Shown: positions 25,906 to 38,434 of the stretch, piece after piece
Layout of the letters: each line of letters starts with the position of its first letter
Numbering within the stretch: the stretch's first letter is position 1
Assembly (NCBI GenBank): GCA_964023205.1
Contig: OZ026834.1
Span: 34,262,756-34,326,755 of the forward strand
DNA from: Lutraria lutraria
Lineage: Eukaryota > Mollusca > Bivalvia > Venerida > Mactridae
Reading direction: 5' to 3'
DNA length: 64,000 nucleotides
Notes under the pieces: model-generated
The model's input: only the letters and a program-made list of their open reading frames with translations
What the model was told of the DNA's origin: nothing
The model's database searches: none
Translations under genes and position numbers: made by a program

Positions 25906-27632
25906 AGTCATCACTATTAGTCAATCAAATGGCCAGGACTAGTCAAACTAGTAATAGACACTACACTATATACTCGCAAACAGCTATAATAAACTAATAC
26001 TCATAAGTATAATTCGTCTAGAAAATCCACCATACCAGACACACTGCAGAGCTATAAAGCTACAAGAAAAAAGAACCCGCCACCTTGGCTAGTACACATC
26101 TCTCCGCGCGGAGTATGGTAATGACACCAGACACAACGTTAGGTTATGTAAACCAATTCCAATCTGTACCTCGATCTATGGTGGATCCTGAAATAACTAT
26201 ACTCCCGTATAATGCGTTTAAATTAGGAACTGGCATGTGAAATTATTCTGTTTCTGCTATGGATTAGAAATGCTTCGGGAAATGGATGAGAGGGGAAGTT
26301 ATACTCTAAGCCAGCCTTGCTGCTGTGACACTGTTGACGCCGATACTAGTAGTTTGATCTGTTCAACGCAAAAGAAATGGAAATTATTGGAATCCAAGAT
26401 GAAGAAGGAGCAACATTATTTAAACTTTTTCTATCACAAGATAGAGTTGTGCCATCCATTGCTTACATGTACTAAGTAGATATTTACTATATAAATAGCA
26501 AACTAAATACAATTTTTCTTACTCCTGTCTCGAAGAGAACATTCAGACGGTAACATATCTGCCCTTTTAGTGGCTCAGTGCATCGTAATTATTTCATAAT
26601 TGGTTTGCGGCATCACCTGCGTCATGTTTGGATTTGAAATCCCAGTCCAAACCAATAAGGCGTCACTTAGATAAATAAACTGTTTAGTTCAACAGCCAAA
26701 CTTGTTGATAAATACCTTACGTGCAGTAAAACTGATATCTCTAAATGACTGAATGTTAAAAAAAATGCTAAAATCGAATTTAGAAAGACCTCTCATAAGC
26801 TATGTCCAGATATCTTTATAAAAATACACAGTAAAGGAATGTTGGAATTGCTCCCCAATCTCATATTTGTAACCAAGCTACTTAAATACAATACAATTAA
26901 TATTAACAATATATACTTTATTTGACGTTATTTTACATTGTCTACCAATGAAAATACAATGAATGGGTCAATAATGAGTCCACTTTCTTTCCATCCACAA
27001 CAGTGATCTGAAGATAACGATCTGACAAATCATATTCATCTGTAAACAATGAGGTCATAAACAATCATTTCTAAATAGACAACATCATAGTTGGTTGATG
27101 TCGGAGAAGATTCTGAAACCCGATTTAATTTATCTTAGAGATACTGTTTATTACTATGGTCTTTTGCTCAATCGACAAAACATATATACTATCACCGGAA
27201 ATATCTTGGTGACCTAAGACACATTCGTCTAGTTTATTATATACGTTCTAATCTCGTTCATGGAGTCTATTGTGAGTTTATTTCAATATAAACAATGTTT
27301 AGATTACACTCACGTAATCCATCACACTGTTACGAGTTGCGATAACATATTCGGTTTCGACAAATACAGCATTTAATTCAACACAAGACCAGCACAATAC
27401 ACTACACAATTAACACGTGACACATGTGGACAACCAGCCCAATCACATTTAAGCAGCGAAATGTTTTTCTCTTTCCATTTATCCACTTGAATCCAAATTC
27501 ATACGTAGAAATTAAAGTACATTTAAACACTATGCTATACATTAAGAAATGACTAAAGCAGATTATTTGGTAAGCCCTTTAAATACAAAAAATCCAAAAT
27601 AGTCAAGTTTTGATACACCGATTTCTGTCGTT
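25906..27632. other. no gene recognised; 3' flank of the receptor gene
   Basis: A+T-rich. A tRNA-like segment at about 26572-26650 ('tggctcagtgcatcgtaatt', later 'gatttgaaatccc') looks like a degraded SINE head. On the minus strand the DNA after the receptor stop contains candidate AATAAA signals (plus-strand 'tttatt' at about 27278 and about 27149), so the 3' UTR may reach there. No other gene. Confidence 0.4.
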
Positions 27633-28703
27633 TTATGAATCTTCCTCGTGAATATTATTTGTGACATTTTGTAGAGGAATAGCCGTTGTTTCATCATTAT
27701 CTATGGATAGTCTTGAGTGATTTGTCATTGTTTCCTTGTTATGAAAGGTTGGAGAGGACTGATCAACCCCAATCTTGACATGGAGAGCTTCGAAACACGC
27801 TTTCCGGATTTGACGATCCATAACGCCGTAAATGACCGGATTAAAACAATTAGCCACTGCAAAGAAGACTGTAATTGCTACATAGAAATCAGCATCATAT
27901 GAAAGTGTTTTGTCAATGGCTCTAACGATTCCATAAGGTATGTATCCAATCATTATCAACAAGAATACCATTCCGAACATTTTGGTAATTTGTATCTCTC
28001 TCTTAAGCCATTCCTTTTGTCTGAATGCACGAAATGCTTGCGATGACTGGTGTACTTTGATGAATATTGCAATGTAGCAAATGATGAGTAAAATGGATGG
28101 TATCATCATGAGAAACACGGTAACAAGTAGCGTAAATGGACCATAGTTCTTCTTCACTACACATCTAAGCAGTTTAGCCTCATAGTGAGACATATGACCC
28201 AAGGATGGTTGGCACAAAAACAAGAGCGGTACAACTCGGCAGAACACTAGCAAGAAAATAGTGTATCCTTTCTTCGAGAGTTTCTTGTAGAAGTTGTTAA
28301 ATACTACCACCACCAATCTATGTATAGCAATTAGCCCTGTATGCCACAATGAAGAGCCCATTAAAATCACCGTAAAATGAGTCGATAATTCACAGCCAAG
28401 CATTCCTATTGGCCATTTACCGATTATGTAAGAGGAAGTGACAAGAGTATTATTGAGGCTTAGATTCAATATATCATTTATACACAGACTTACGACGAAT
28501 ATATGAATAATATTAGAGATATCTTTTCTGCGGAGAATAACAACCATAACTAGAATATTGCCAAACAAACCTAGTAACAGCGCAATAAGCATTATTCCTG
28601 CTCCTAAATACATAGCTGTTCTCGATGGAACGGAATTATTTTCCATTGTGAAGTTTGACGACGAGTTTACCATAGCGCTTATATTGTCTAATAAAGTTGT
28701 CAT
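27633..28703 (-). CDS. class A (rhodopsin-like) G-protein coupled receptor, intronless
   Basis: A 356-residue seven-transmembrane receptor of the plasma membrane. The start is the ATG at 28701-28703 (A at -3); the open frame extends 36 codons further upstream without another ATG. The N-terminus has sequons at N7, N13, N17 and N22. TM1 (about 34-58) has the GN pair (N49). TM2 (about 68-90) has D77. C104 before TM3 and C181 in loop 2 are placed to form the conserved disulfide. The TM3 end reads H128-R129-L130 in place of DRY. TM4 (about 147-168) lacks the usual Trp. TM5 is about 190-216. TM6 (about 240-262) has Y254-x-P256 where CWxP is usual. TM7 (about 273-294) keeps NPVIY (288-292), followed by an amphipathic helix 8 with C303 and a Ser/Thr-rich tail. 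The 'GKWPIG..GC' stretch and overall layout resemble melatonin-receptor/moody/Tre1-like receptors, but the ligand cannot be inferred. No introns or frameshifts are seen. Confidence 0.93.
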   Translation of the reverse strand: MTTLLDNISAMVNSSSNFTMENNSVPSRTAMYLGAGIMLIALLLGLFGNILVMVVILRRKDISNIIHIFVVSLCINDILNLSLNNTLVTSSYIIGKWPIGMLGCELSTHFTVILMGSSLWHTGLIAIHRLVVVVFNNFYKKLSKKGYTIFLLVFCRVVPLLFLCQPSLGHMSHYEAKLLRCVVKKNYGPFTLLVTVFLMMIPSILLIICYIAIFIKVHQSSQAFRAFRQKEWLKREIQITKMFGMVFLLIMIGYIPYGIVRAIDKTLSYDADFYVAITVFFAVANCFNPVIYGVMDRQIRKACFEALHVKIGVDQSSPTFHNKETMTNHSRLSIDNDETTAIPLQNVTNNIHEEDS

Positions 28704-30339
28704 GATTCTCGTAAGATTAAAAGCGATTTGGGAATAAAAATGTCTGCTTGCTAAATGATGATGTTTGACAAGTACATACAAAACTGTTAATAATTTAAAA
28801 AAAAAATACAAAATGCGTCTTTCAATAAATGTCAGTCGAGCAAAGTTACTAACCAGTTTTTATATGTTCGATATTATCCTTTTTACGTCATTTGCACGAC
28901 TATTATTTCTGCCACAATATGCATAATCACCATTATTTAACTTAAATGGATTTCTATACGCATCCTGAGCGGCGTCATTATCCACCGGTAACTTCCTGAC
29001 GCAGTTCCAATTCTCTACAGTTGAGATTTTTCCAGACAAAATGCGTCTTGTGCTCTCTGCCAGGGAGAAACTGGAATCGTCCGGATTAATATAAAGCTAT
29101 ATTGGTGTGTCTGGTTGCGGCTTGCGCTCTCTGTCAGGGAGAAATTGGAATAGTCCAGGTTAATGTTCTGCTATTGGTGTGTCTCACTGATCAGCCTGTA
29201 AAAGTAATAATGATAAAAGAAGCTGGTTACTTACATTTACTTATTAAGCTGGTGATTAATAATGACAGCAGGAGATAATACGTACAAATAACTTTCAATT
29301 TATTGTTGCGGTAAAATAGATACAATACGTTAGTTAGTTAACGATACGTAGACTCAAGTTCATTTGTCTCAAGCAGATGATGACATACAGGCCCTAATTA
29401 AAGCTATTGGAACTTTTCTTTTGGGCAAGTTAACTGTTGCATGTGCGCAAAACACTGTACAGTAATTCTGTAAATGACACGCGTCCGGTGTAGTTATTCT
29501 TCTAACCGATATAGCAGGTTTCAGACATGTCTATAGCTTTAAAATGATGTATTCCAGTCATGGAAATCCAACATATTTTTTGAAAAGAAAAAAAACATCA
29601 AAGGTAATAGTTTGCGGTGTCGATATTTCATATACATCATCAAGTATGCGCAACGTAAATACACTAATCGACTTGGTGTTTTGTTCTGATCCTGGATGGA
29701 GTCGATGGATTTGGGGAAAAGTTGCAGTTTCGGAAAGATAGGAAGTTTTGTTTGTGTTTTTCTTAGGGATCCTATTTCTATCTATGTTTTTTTGTAATGA
29801 CATACTGCACGATTATGAAAATATAATGCAATTAAATGTTATACATATTTAGGGACATTCGTCGTTAAATGGCTGTGGCTTTGACTAGAAATCACTAGTC
29901 CCTCAATGATATGAGTCGTGTAAACCACCAATGACACTGGCTGTTGGCGCGATGCTAAACCACAGAGAAATAATCAAGAGGAAAAAAACTACAGTTTTGG
30001 TTAAATGTGTAATGAAGATGATTCGGTGTAATGCGTTTGGTGACGAGTTGATAGATACACCATGTACTTGAATGATAGAACATGATTTATTTTCATCGGC
30101 TTCGTCCAATAAGGTAATGGCCTCGGCGACAGGCGTCGGATCACATGAGGTGAATACCGAAGGTAAATGAAGGCCAGTATGTGTTTAGAATGCAATATTT
30201 ATTGCAGTTGCATAGATAAATATTTTAATGATGGGCATCTGTGTGTAATGGCACGTTTGGTTCTGAATCCAGTAACATTGTATATGTTTATGATAACATT
30301 TTATTTATTTATTTTTTTAAGTTCATGTATATTGTCAAT
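28704..30339. other. 5' flank of the receptor gene; no further gene
   Basis: Upstream flank of the minus-strand receptor, where its promoter or 5' UTR exons would lie. A diverged tandem duplication is at 29047-29184. Overlapping frames near 29544-30195 on both strands are short and featureless. No TATA box or splice site could be assigned with confidence. Confidence 0.4.
29047..29184. repeat. diverged tandem duplication upstream of the receptor
   Basis: Copy 1 (29047-29112) has 'cttgtgctctctgccaggga' and ends 'attggtgtgtct'. Copy 2 (29121-29184) has 'cttgcgctctctgtcaggga' and ends 'attggtgtgtct'. The repeat unit is about 66-74 bases, roughly 340 bases upstream of the receptor ATG. It could be a duplicated regulatory block or plain repeat DNA. 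Confidence 0.75.
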
Positions 30340-30570
30340 TTATTAGTTTTTGGGGGCTAACGTCGTTTTTAACCCATTTTCCCTTTAAGTACGGTGGCCG
30401 ATTCACCTAACCGGCTTTCCTTGACTATATTCTAACCAGTACTAATTTATCATTCCACAAGGAACCAAAAACTTCTCCACATGTGGAGGAAAAAATACAT
30501 TTTTATCAAATTTTCAGGGAAGGGTATGACCTGCCGTGACAAAGAAGCGCACTTACCACTGGGTCGCGGC
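30340..30570 (-). mobile_element. tRNA-derived SINE, family D, copy 1
   Basis: The minus strand begins 'gccgcgacccagtggtaagt' (box-A-like) and ends near 'aaaacgacgttagccccc', a 3' tail style I associate with molluscan SINEs. Shared with 49801-50015: 'ttcacctaaccggctttcct' versus 'ttcacataaccagttttctt', and 'ctccacatg'. It is non-coding; box B is degraded. Confidence 0.6.
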
Positions 30571-31644
30571 TTAAATTGTAAATTGATGTAGCAAACGAGA
30601 GGAACATTTTACTGTACAACCTTATAAACAATGTGAGGTAACGAATATTATGCAGATATAGCTGTCACTCGTTCGGCACGCATGAATTTTTATGCGGTAC
30701 AAACTACTCCGGATTCTACAACCGCCATGCAATGGTTCAACTGGTTCCCAGTCGATGTTACAATGCAAGTAAAATATGTAAGTTCATCTTCCATGTGTAG
30801 TTTCAGCAGTTTGATTATGGCAGTGTCTGGTGAATTATGGTAAACGAGTAAATGTTTCATTTCAGAATGAGCAGATTAATGGGCAATTTTTAGTTGCAAT
30901 GTACATAAGAAGGCCGACTACTGGCGACGAAATTTGCATTTTGACTTAACATTACTACAATTACTACAAGATATGGTTAACAATAGAAATTGTCTGAGCC
31001 ATTCATTGCAGGATTCTATTATCACCTAACTTCGATCAGCGTATGCTATGAAAAAAGACTGTCGTAAAATTAGCCATTAAACGAAATTAATTGAGACTTT
31101 CAGATAATTACATTCATAATCTCAGGACGGAAGGAATAGAATGGCCAATAATGAGAATTTATAGTTCACAATAATCGTAAATGATTTTTAAAAGGGGAGT
31201 ATTAAAACGCGAAGCTGTCTGTTTAAGAGAAGATTTTTGAAATGGCTTTTAACTCATACTCTGACAGCATGAGAATCATTTTCGATCATTTTGGATATGA
31301 CCGGTTATGTTATGACAGTTACGTTCACAATGGTTTTAAATGAAATACAAAGTGCAAGATATTCATGAACGTTAGTCTTGACAGGTTTTACTTTTTCATA
31401 TGAAGTATGTACACCGTTCATAAAAAAACTATTTTTTGTAGAGGGGACTGATAACCTTTACATTGCCCAAGGATTACAAACCAGGACAAACCCTCGGACC
31501 TTTTATTTCATATGAAAATACATTTTCCCTAGTATGTAGTGCGATTCAGAGATGGGAGATATATTGAATAGACAAATGATCATCCCGCCAAGTATACCTC
31601 TCTTTAAGGCTTACAATCAGCGACCAACAGCCAGCGGCCCACCA
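30571..31644. other. no gene recognised
   Basis: Non-coding A+T-rich DNA between two SINEs, without frames or repeats that I can support. Confidence 0.5.
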
Positions 31645-31912
31645 TCATTTATTTATTTATCTGTTGTTTAGCGACCAGTTCCGCGGCAGAGGCGCATCAG
31701 AGAGAGAGAGGGAGATAAGATACAAGAGAACCGGGCATTTACATCCCTACTCCTTTCCATTAGTTGTTCCTGGTAGGTTCTCTGTTCCGCCATTACATGC
31801 CTCGGTAGTTGAGATAAGGACACTGACAGAGCGTTCCTGAGAAATTACAAAGGCCGAGCCGAGAATTTAACCTAACCCACGAGTCCAGCGCGTTACCACT
31901 AGACCACCGAGC
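31645..31912 (-). mobile_element. tRNA-derived SINE, family C, best copy
   Basis: On the minus strand: box A 'ggtggtctagtggtaacgcg', a degenerate box B region 'gtgggttaggttaaattc', a body including 'tctcttgtatcttatctccc' and a (ct)n stretch, and the tail 'gctaaacaacagataaataa' repeating 'aaat'. The simple A-rich tail and intact box A mark this as the most complete family C copy here. Confidence 0.8.
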
Positions 31913-32820
31913 ATTTAGAACCACGATCAATAGGCCTGCGTTATATCGACTACGCTAATCTTATAAAACAATATCGGGTCCCACCAGAATGATCGGATTG
32001 AACTAGATTTAATCTGAACATTTTGCAAATAACTGTTTATAAAATATCATATAGAAAATATCCTCAAACATAATTATATTCATCATCCTTTGTTTGAATT
32101 GAAAAGGATAAACAACTTAAAAATAAGTTCAGCACATTTGCATTCAATTTGTATAAAATGGGAAACGAAATAAAAGCCTAAATCAGGAGTGCCGAGAATG
32201 CATTTGAACTGTTTTGTCTACGAATGCGAACTGAAAGAAGAATACGTACTGAATGGATAAACAGGAATAAACTCGTCCACGGTACTCACAAATATGATAA
32301 TGTAATAGCGTCCTGCCAACATAATAAAAAAATGTAACATTTTAACCTAATTTTCTAAAAAGATCAATATCCTCTTTGATACGAGGTGTTTGAACAAATG
32401 GCTTGAAAAATGGTTAATGTCAGCGGATATGAAAATTAGAAGTGATACAAAAGCCGTTCTGTTAAATGAAAATAGCTAATCAGCACACATGCGGATATTG
32501 TTAATAAGATTTTAAGATTTACATAATGGATATGGAACTTGATACAGTGTGGCCCATGTAATGTGACACAATGGTTGCAAATAGGAGGATACTATTTACA
32601 ATAACATCGGAACAGACTGTCATAAACTGATGGACTTGCTGAACTAAACAAAGAATGTTGCTCCTCAATTTGCATCATATTACACAATTAAAAAAAACTC
32701 GCTCACGTAATGAAGTTCTAAGACTCGACGGGCTCAAATGACACAGACAACATGTAGTATACACAATATTGAGTGAACCTGCTTAAAGAAACAATGTAAT
32801 CAATATTACTGTTTTTGCAT

Positions 32821-33010
32821 TGTATGTGGAATTGTCCGTTTGGTAAAGCATGTGCCATATTCTGAAGCTGGATTAATAACGTACCTACCTGGGATACATT
32901 TCGTCTGTTATGTCAGACAACATTGCATTAATAAGACCTTGACTTGAACTCCCATTTGCTTGATATTTTAATTTTTATTGTTTTAATGAAAACGCTTCGA
33001 ATGAATGATT
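32821..33010 (+). repeat. duplicated block a1 (pairs with 36405-36930)
   Basis: Shared with the second block, in the same order: 'gtggaattgtccgtt.ggtaaa'-like, 'attctgaagctggattaata' versus 'attctgaggctggattgata', 'catttgcttgatattttaat' versus 'catttgcttgagattttaat', and 'aaaacgctt'. The similarity is old (many substitutions and indels). No coding frame is conserved between the copies. Confidence 0.6.
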
Positions 33011-33967
33011 GTTCGTTAATGAAATGTTTTCAAACCCATTGTCAGAAACATCCATGCCGTTTATGTAACAGTTTGTTCTCGAAACGTCCATTATTTGTTA
33101 TCTAGTTAAGTATTGCTGTAAAGCCAGTTTAGTTATTACCAATGCAAGGAGTGGTTTGAAGTGTTTTGATACGTTACTTTAAAATGGCCAATACATTTAT
33201 AATATGTATTACTTATGAACAGACTAGAGTGCCTTTTTGGGTGTTCGTCGTTAATAAGCTTAAACGAACGGTAGCGACTTATTAAATTAAAAATGTCCCG
33301 CCTCTGAGCATGCGCATTGCGTACTAGGTCGTTCTTCTAAGAAGGTAGAACGCCGGTTTTATATTCTATTAAAATAAGATTTTAAAAACAAAATCCTTGT
33401 CACTGATTGGATAAAAAAGTGGGACGAGCACTAAATTAGGAATGAGCATGATATACATAGGAAGTTTGCGTGAAGGGTAAAACTCAACGCGAACGCTCAA
33501 AGCCCGTTCTGTTCAGACTAATAATGTAGACAAGAAGTTATCGCTCGAGTCATGTTACCAATCTCTTCATTATTGGATGCAATGAAAGTGAAATAAAAAA
33601 TCCATTAAATTATGAAATAATGTGCTTTTATAACAAGTGCATTATGGAAGAATATCAACACAATCGCTTTTGATAATAAAAATGTTTACTTCGTCATAAT
33701 TGTTTATTGATTTTCTGAAACTTTGCAGGTGTGGTACATTGTTTATAATGAGAATTTGTTACTCAGGTATTGATTCAAGTGTAGATTAATATCAGCACTC
33801 AATAGATTCAAGCTCGGCTACCACACGGTTAGGAAAGCTTTGAAACATAGCTTTACATCTTGTGATAGCCCAACCGAATGAATGAGACTTCAGACAATAC
33901 TAGTGTTATATACGAGAAATAATACTACAACATTCACTGTTTACTATTTATTTAATAAAAAAATATA
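33011..33967. other. no gene; part of an old duplication
   Basis: No coding region. A short stretch at 33815-33920 ('ggaaagctttgaaacatagc') resembles 39432-39530 ('ggaaagttttgaaacaattc') and continues with 'gaatgaatgag.cttcaga' versus 'gaataaatgaggattcaga', a further weak duplicated block. A lone 'gagcatgcgcattgcg' at 33306 resembles an NRF-1 site. Confidence 0.35.
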
Positions 33968-34361
33968 GATTAGATAGCCTCATTTTATCATTAAGTAACA
34001 AGACGCCACTTTCATAGCGGTCCGAAAAGCAATGCAAACTAGGGAAGAAGAAGAACGACTAAACTCACAGGAAACATTAATACTTATAACCAACTCGATT
34101 ATTAGCTAGCTACTACAGAAATCAAATAATTTATTAAACCATATAGTACCGTGTTTCTTCTTGGTGGTGTTAAATGCACGTCCTGTGGTTAAGATTTCTA
34201 CACAGTTACTTTCCCATTTATTTACAGACACTTGATTAGCTTGACTTGATATTCAGAAGAATAAGTACAGACAATGACACACTCTAAATATGTTATACTC
34301 TTAATATGCCTTGCTCCAAATTCTTATTTACTGGTACAGTAGAACAAACAAAGACTTGGCA
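33968..34361 (+). repeat. 394-bp near-identical direct repeat, left copy
   Basis: It runs from 'gattagatagcctcatttta' to 'caaacaaagacttggca'. By eye it matches 38435-38828 base for base without indels; the one difference I found is 'agacgcc' versus 'agatgcc'. It has no open frame, no TIRs, no TG...CA ends and no visible target duplication. The near identity contrasts with the heavily diverged blocks around it, so the copying was recent or conversion keeps the copies alike. Confidence 0.95.
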
Positions 34362-34879
34362 GAATGTTTTAATATAGTATTTTTTGTTCCAAAACTTTTT
34401 TTAAAAAATGAGATTTTCATTTTCATATTTCTTCGAGTGTAACAATTAGAATCATGGACGCATGAGCAGCCGGACTATTTGTCGTTAGCATATTATTTAA
34501 ACACGAACATACATTCCAAAACTGAAAGTCCAATGTTTTTTGCTTCACAATTTCACAAAATTGGTAATAAAATATCAAATGAAGTTGAATATGCCCTTAC
34601 TCTTGTTTTGAATTATGATAAGGGGTAACAATCGTTTGCATCTGGTTACATGCTTATTAAAAATAGAGTAGGCAGATTTATGTCTCTTTTTTTGGTCACG
34701 AGAGCGTGCTGAAAAGTAAAGAAATGAGAAAGTGAATATACTATTCATCGGGCCTAATAAAAAGGTCAGGTTACCCGAAACAAACAATGTTTAACGCCTA
34801 AATGTTATTGAAGAGAAAATACAAATTGTAAATATTTGGTTGGATATTTTGCCACTTGATGGAGATCATATTCTCGGCA
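34362..34879. other. no gene; weak repeat partner at 61.9-62.1 kb
   Basis: Non-coding. The section at about 34640-34795 ('ctggttacatg', then 'aaggtcaggttacccgaaac') resembles 61912-62085 ('tggttacatgcc', then 'aaggtcggataaccagaaac') at the same spacing, so it is probably a diverged dispersed repeat. Confidence 0.35.
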
Positions 34880-35195
34880 TTTGTCTAACGAATACGCATC
34901 GGACATAATAGCGCCATACTGTTGTTGTTCGCGAGATAATTTCCATCATTACAGCTGACATTGGAATACATTGTAGGGCATCAAGTGAACCTGTTCATCT
35001 TTCGATAAACACGATTGAAAGTCAGCCATTCTATGAATGATGATTGAAGACAAATGCATAGTGTTAAAAAGGTGGTAATTGGCAATTACAGGAAACCACA
35101 TACCAAAAATTGTAACCCTACACTTACAAACAAGGCGTATTCTTAGAGACGGGAATGTCCGAGATGCCGGAGTAGTTACTGACAACATTCACGAT
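34880..35195 (+). repeat. duplicated block a4 (pairs with 41630-42300)
   Basis: Colinear matches to the second block: 'cgataaacacgattgaaagt' versus 'cgataaacacgtttgaaagt', 'gaaaccacatacc' versus 'ggttaccacataacc', 'gtaaccctacacttacaaac' versus 'gtaaccctacactttcatac', and 'aggcgtattct'. This copy has no MITE and only one 'gggaatgtcc' unit, so it shows the pre-insertion state of the other copy. Confidence 0.75.
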
Positions 35196-36404
35196 TGGGA
35201 GACTTATGCAGAAGAGTTTCGAATCGATTAGGAATTGATTTCAAATTAATATCATTCCAGATTCTTATTCAATAATCTTAGACCTATAACACACTAAGTT
35301 GTATGCATTTAGGAATTTATTAGAAACTGTCAGATGTAACATACGTTTACTATAAGTCAAATATAAGCCGTCTTATTGGCGCTTGATTCTTGGTTCGTTT
35401 CGAAAGCAAATGTATTTGCCACCAAACACTTCCTAAGAGCATGTCAAAGAAATGAGACGATTTGTAAACTTCGTAGGAATAAGCTATTCATATTATTCGG
35501 AAAAAGATTCAATCATTTTTATTTGGCAGAGATAACTAACATTTTATATCATCAAATTCTGGTAACAAATAGTAAATGTTCAAGTTAGCTCGATGTTGTT
35601 ACATTATTTAAAAGTAATGAGAAATACAACAAAATAAAAAACGAGTCCCTCCGAGATAGCATTTAAAGCAATTACAACTGATAATCGGTAAGGAAATCTA
35701 CTGAAAAAGAAAATTGGATTGTTACAGCTAAGAATAAGGACCATGTTTATGTCACGAATAAAGATTACTTGGCTCCGGAGATTATACGATTGCAAAGAAT
35801 ACACCGGAGAGTCGTATACAAAAGCTTTCAATTTGCGTTTTAAACAATGTATTTCAAAGTTAATGTTTTTAGAAAGTAACAGAATGAAGATGAATGCAAT
35901 TTAATGTTTGCTACCATCATATAAATTACTATTAACATTCAGAATACCGTAAATAAATCACATAAACTTACATCTGCCTTCACTTTTAACGACATATCTT
36001 CTCTAGCAATACACTTTACAATGAATGAAATAATATGTACAATTAACAAAGTGCCAGATAAATATTTTTTAATGCTGCGCGTGTAAGCCCACATGTCCGA
36101 AAGTTAATGGTTTGGTGTCGACCATGGAATTAGCCTGAATGTTGCTCATTGACATTCGTTGAATTAAATCTTGAGAAAGCGGGATTCCATTTTTCATTTA
36201 ATGAGTTATGCGCTGAATGCATTAGCACATGTAACGATGCTTATATTGGACGCTGTTTGCAAACCACCGTCAAGGAAATGCTTCTAGAACGAAACTGTTG
36301 CATAACTGATTGCTTAATTGCATTCACGTATAGGCAAAAACCCTGGCAACATGTTTGCAGATATTGAGATAGTACGCATCTTACGTCTTAAGAGACTCGT
36401 GAAG
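35196..36404. other. no gene recognised
   Basis: Several overlapping frames of 60-75 codons lie on both strands, none with recognisable features. No repeat partner was found. Confidence 0.4.
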
Positions 36405-36930
36405 ATTGCAAGTGGAATTGTCCGTTAAGTAAAAGACATTGAAACAGGAATGCGAGGCATGTAGCTTATGGACCAGCAGTCCTATGTATTCCATATTAGG
36501 GGGTATTAAACAAACAGTGTCATTCATAGACTTGTCTCTGTTACTGTATACTTGTACAAACAACAAAAAGTTGGTCAAATTAAATAGCAATATAAATCAA
36601 TAAAATATTGACTCTTTTTACTTTTTACTAGGTGTCAAGTCTACAGATTCTTTTTTTGGGAGGGGGGGGGGGGGGGTTCACTTACATAGGAGCTTTTTAA
36701 TGTCTTTAATGCGTGTACCATTTTACTAGTGTATTCTGAGGCTGGATTGATAACGTACACACCAAGATTCATACGTTTCGTCATTTATGTCAGATAAGTT
36801 TAACCATTCAGCAACAACTCCTTGTTGACTAAAACTTCCATTTGCTTGAGATTTTAATTGGCTGGCTTGAATGAAAAATAAAAACGCTTGGTATCTAACT
36901 AATTGTTCGCCAATATATTTTTTTATTTGA
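36405..36930 (+). repeat. duplicated block b1 (pairs with 32821-33010)
   Basis: The beginning ('gtggaattgtccgttaagta', 36410) and the remainder ('ctgaggctggattgataacg', 36736 onward) match block a1. They are separated here by about 270 bases that a1 lacks, so this copy carries an insertion or a1 a deletion. A poly-G run of about 16 lies at 36662-36677. Confidence 0.55.
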
Positions 36931-38434
36931 AATATTTGGCACAGAATATCTACTGCGTATCTTTCTTCAATTTGCGTCCTCTCGGTAAATGAAATAGACT
37001 TTTTCTGAATGATCTGGTGCCGAGTAATTTGTAATCGAGCATGCTTATAATGAAAAACCTACAGTACTTAGTATGCTTGTTTAAAAGACATATCTAGCAC
37101 ATGTATTTACCCTTGTCCATGGTCTGTATTTCAGACACTTAAACAATCAGCAGACAAAAGGTCGCCGGAACAACCAACCTAATATTTGTGTTTACAAACA
37201 TGTGGATTTACAGGACTTTCCATGAAACTGGTCCGTGAACATTCTCACGGTTGGTTGCTGAAAATTTACTCTACAAAGGTATATGTATATGTCAATGGCA
37301 TCAACCATTTACAATTCCTTTATCCTAATGTACGATATCATTTAAAACCTGTGAAACCATTTTGGTGAAATGAGTGAACTAAAACGGATTATCATAATAT
37401 ACAATACTGGAATTGTATAAAGTTTGAACGCAATTCGCAGTTCGCTATTAATCTTTTTAATTGCGAACTGCATTCTAACAGAATCCCGGACTGCAGATTA
37501 GTACGAAATTCGAAATTAATGAAATGAATTTAAAATGAAAATATTGTAAAAACAAAATAAGAAAACAAATTCTGGAAAGCAGTTCATTTTTGTTTTGTAA
37601 GACGTAAGCCAATGTAATGTTATTGTTTTGTGGACTGTCTTGTTGCTATCATTGAATTAGAAGCTGTTACTGCTTTTGTGTTAGTGTAGTGTGGGATTAT
37701 AGCTCGCGTGGTCATGGGAAATTTTAGAATAAAGTGTTTCCCTCGTTCATAATTTCTAATTTCTCTCCATAAATATCCCAGAAGGCATTGTCTAAGAAGC
37801 ATATGTTTACCATGCATATTTAATAATAAATGTGTCAACTCAGAAGTCGGTAAAGTGATACAATTCATAAATCCATGATCTAGTGGTATGCTTTATTATA
37901 ACACAAATTGCCTTGTTAAAGATGAATGTAATGCATGCAAGGGAGACGTTTTTATGTTTCTGTCTAAACCTGACATTAGCCATACATTAAATAATTCAAA
38001 GATGAACTAATAAAGAAAAGAAAAACTTGATGTATGGCATAAATGTTATTCATTGTGTTCTCAATAAATACGAAGATAATGAAACTATAAACAGAGAAGA
38101 AAATGGGAAAACACTAAAAACTTCAATGCGATTTTATGTTTCAATATTACGCTGAAATCCCATTTGGAAAACTACCGTCAATATTCTCACCAAAGGACGA
38201 ACGGATAAACTCCCATACGCAATTTATTCCAGTAGAAATGTCTTCATAATCTTAAATCTATATTGAGATCGGTAAATGCCAGAGAGCGGGCGACATTACG
38301 CACTTCTCATGCTACCTATCTCCGCTAATGCCACATTAATCTATGTCTTCACCACGATAGTAAAACGTTAATACTTTCACTGACACCAAAATGGAGCAAG
38401 TAAGAAGTCCTCGAGAAAACAGGATTTCTCCTGT
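36931..38434. other. no gene recognised
   Basis: Non-coding A+T-rich DNA. A small inverted repeat sits at 37427-37475 ('caattcgcagttcgc' and 'attgcgaactgca'). Frames are short. Confidence 0.4.

Noticed and set aside
28704..28811. 36-residue N-terminal extension of the receptor
   Set aside because: The upstream in-frame codons contain no ATG; the ATG at 28701-28703 gives a normal receptor N-terminus with glycosylation sites.
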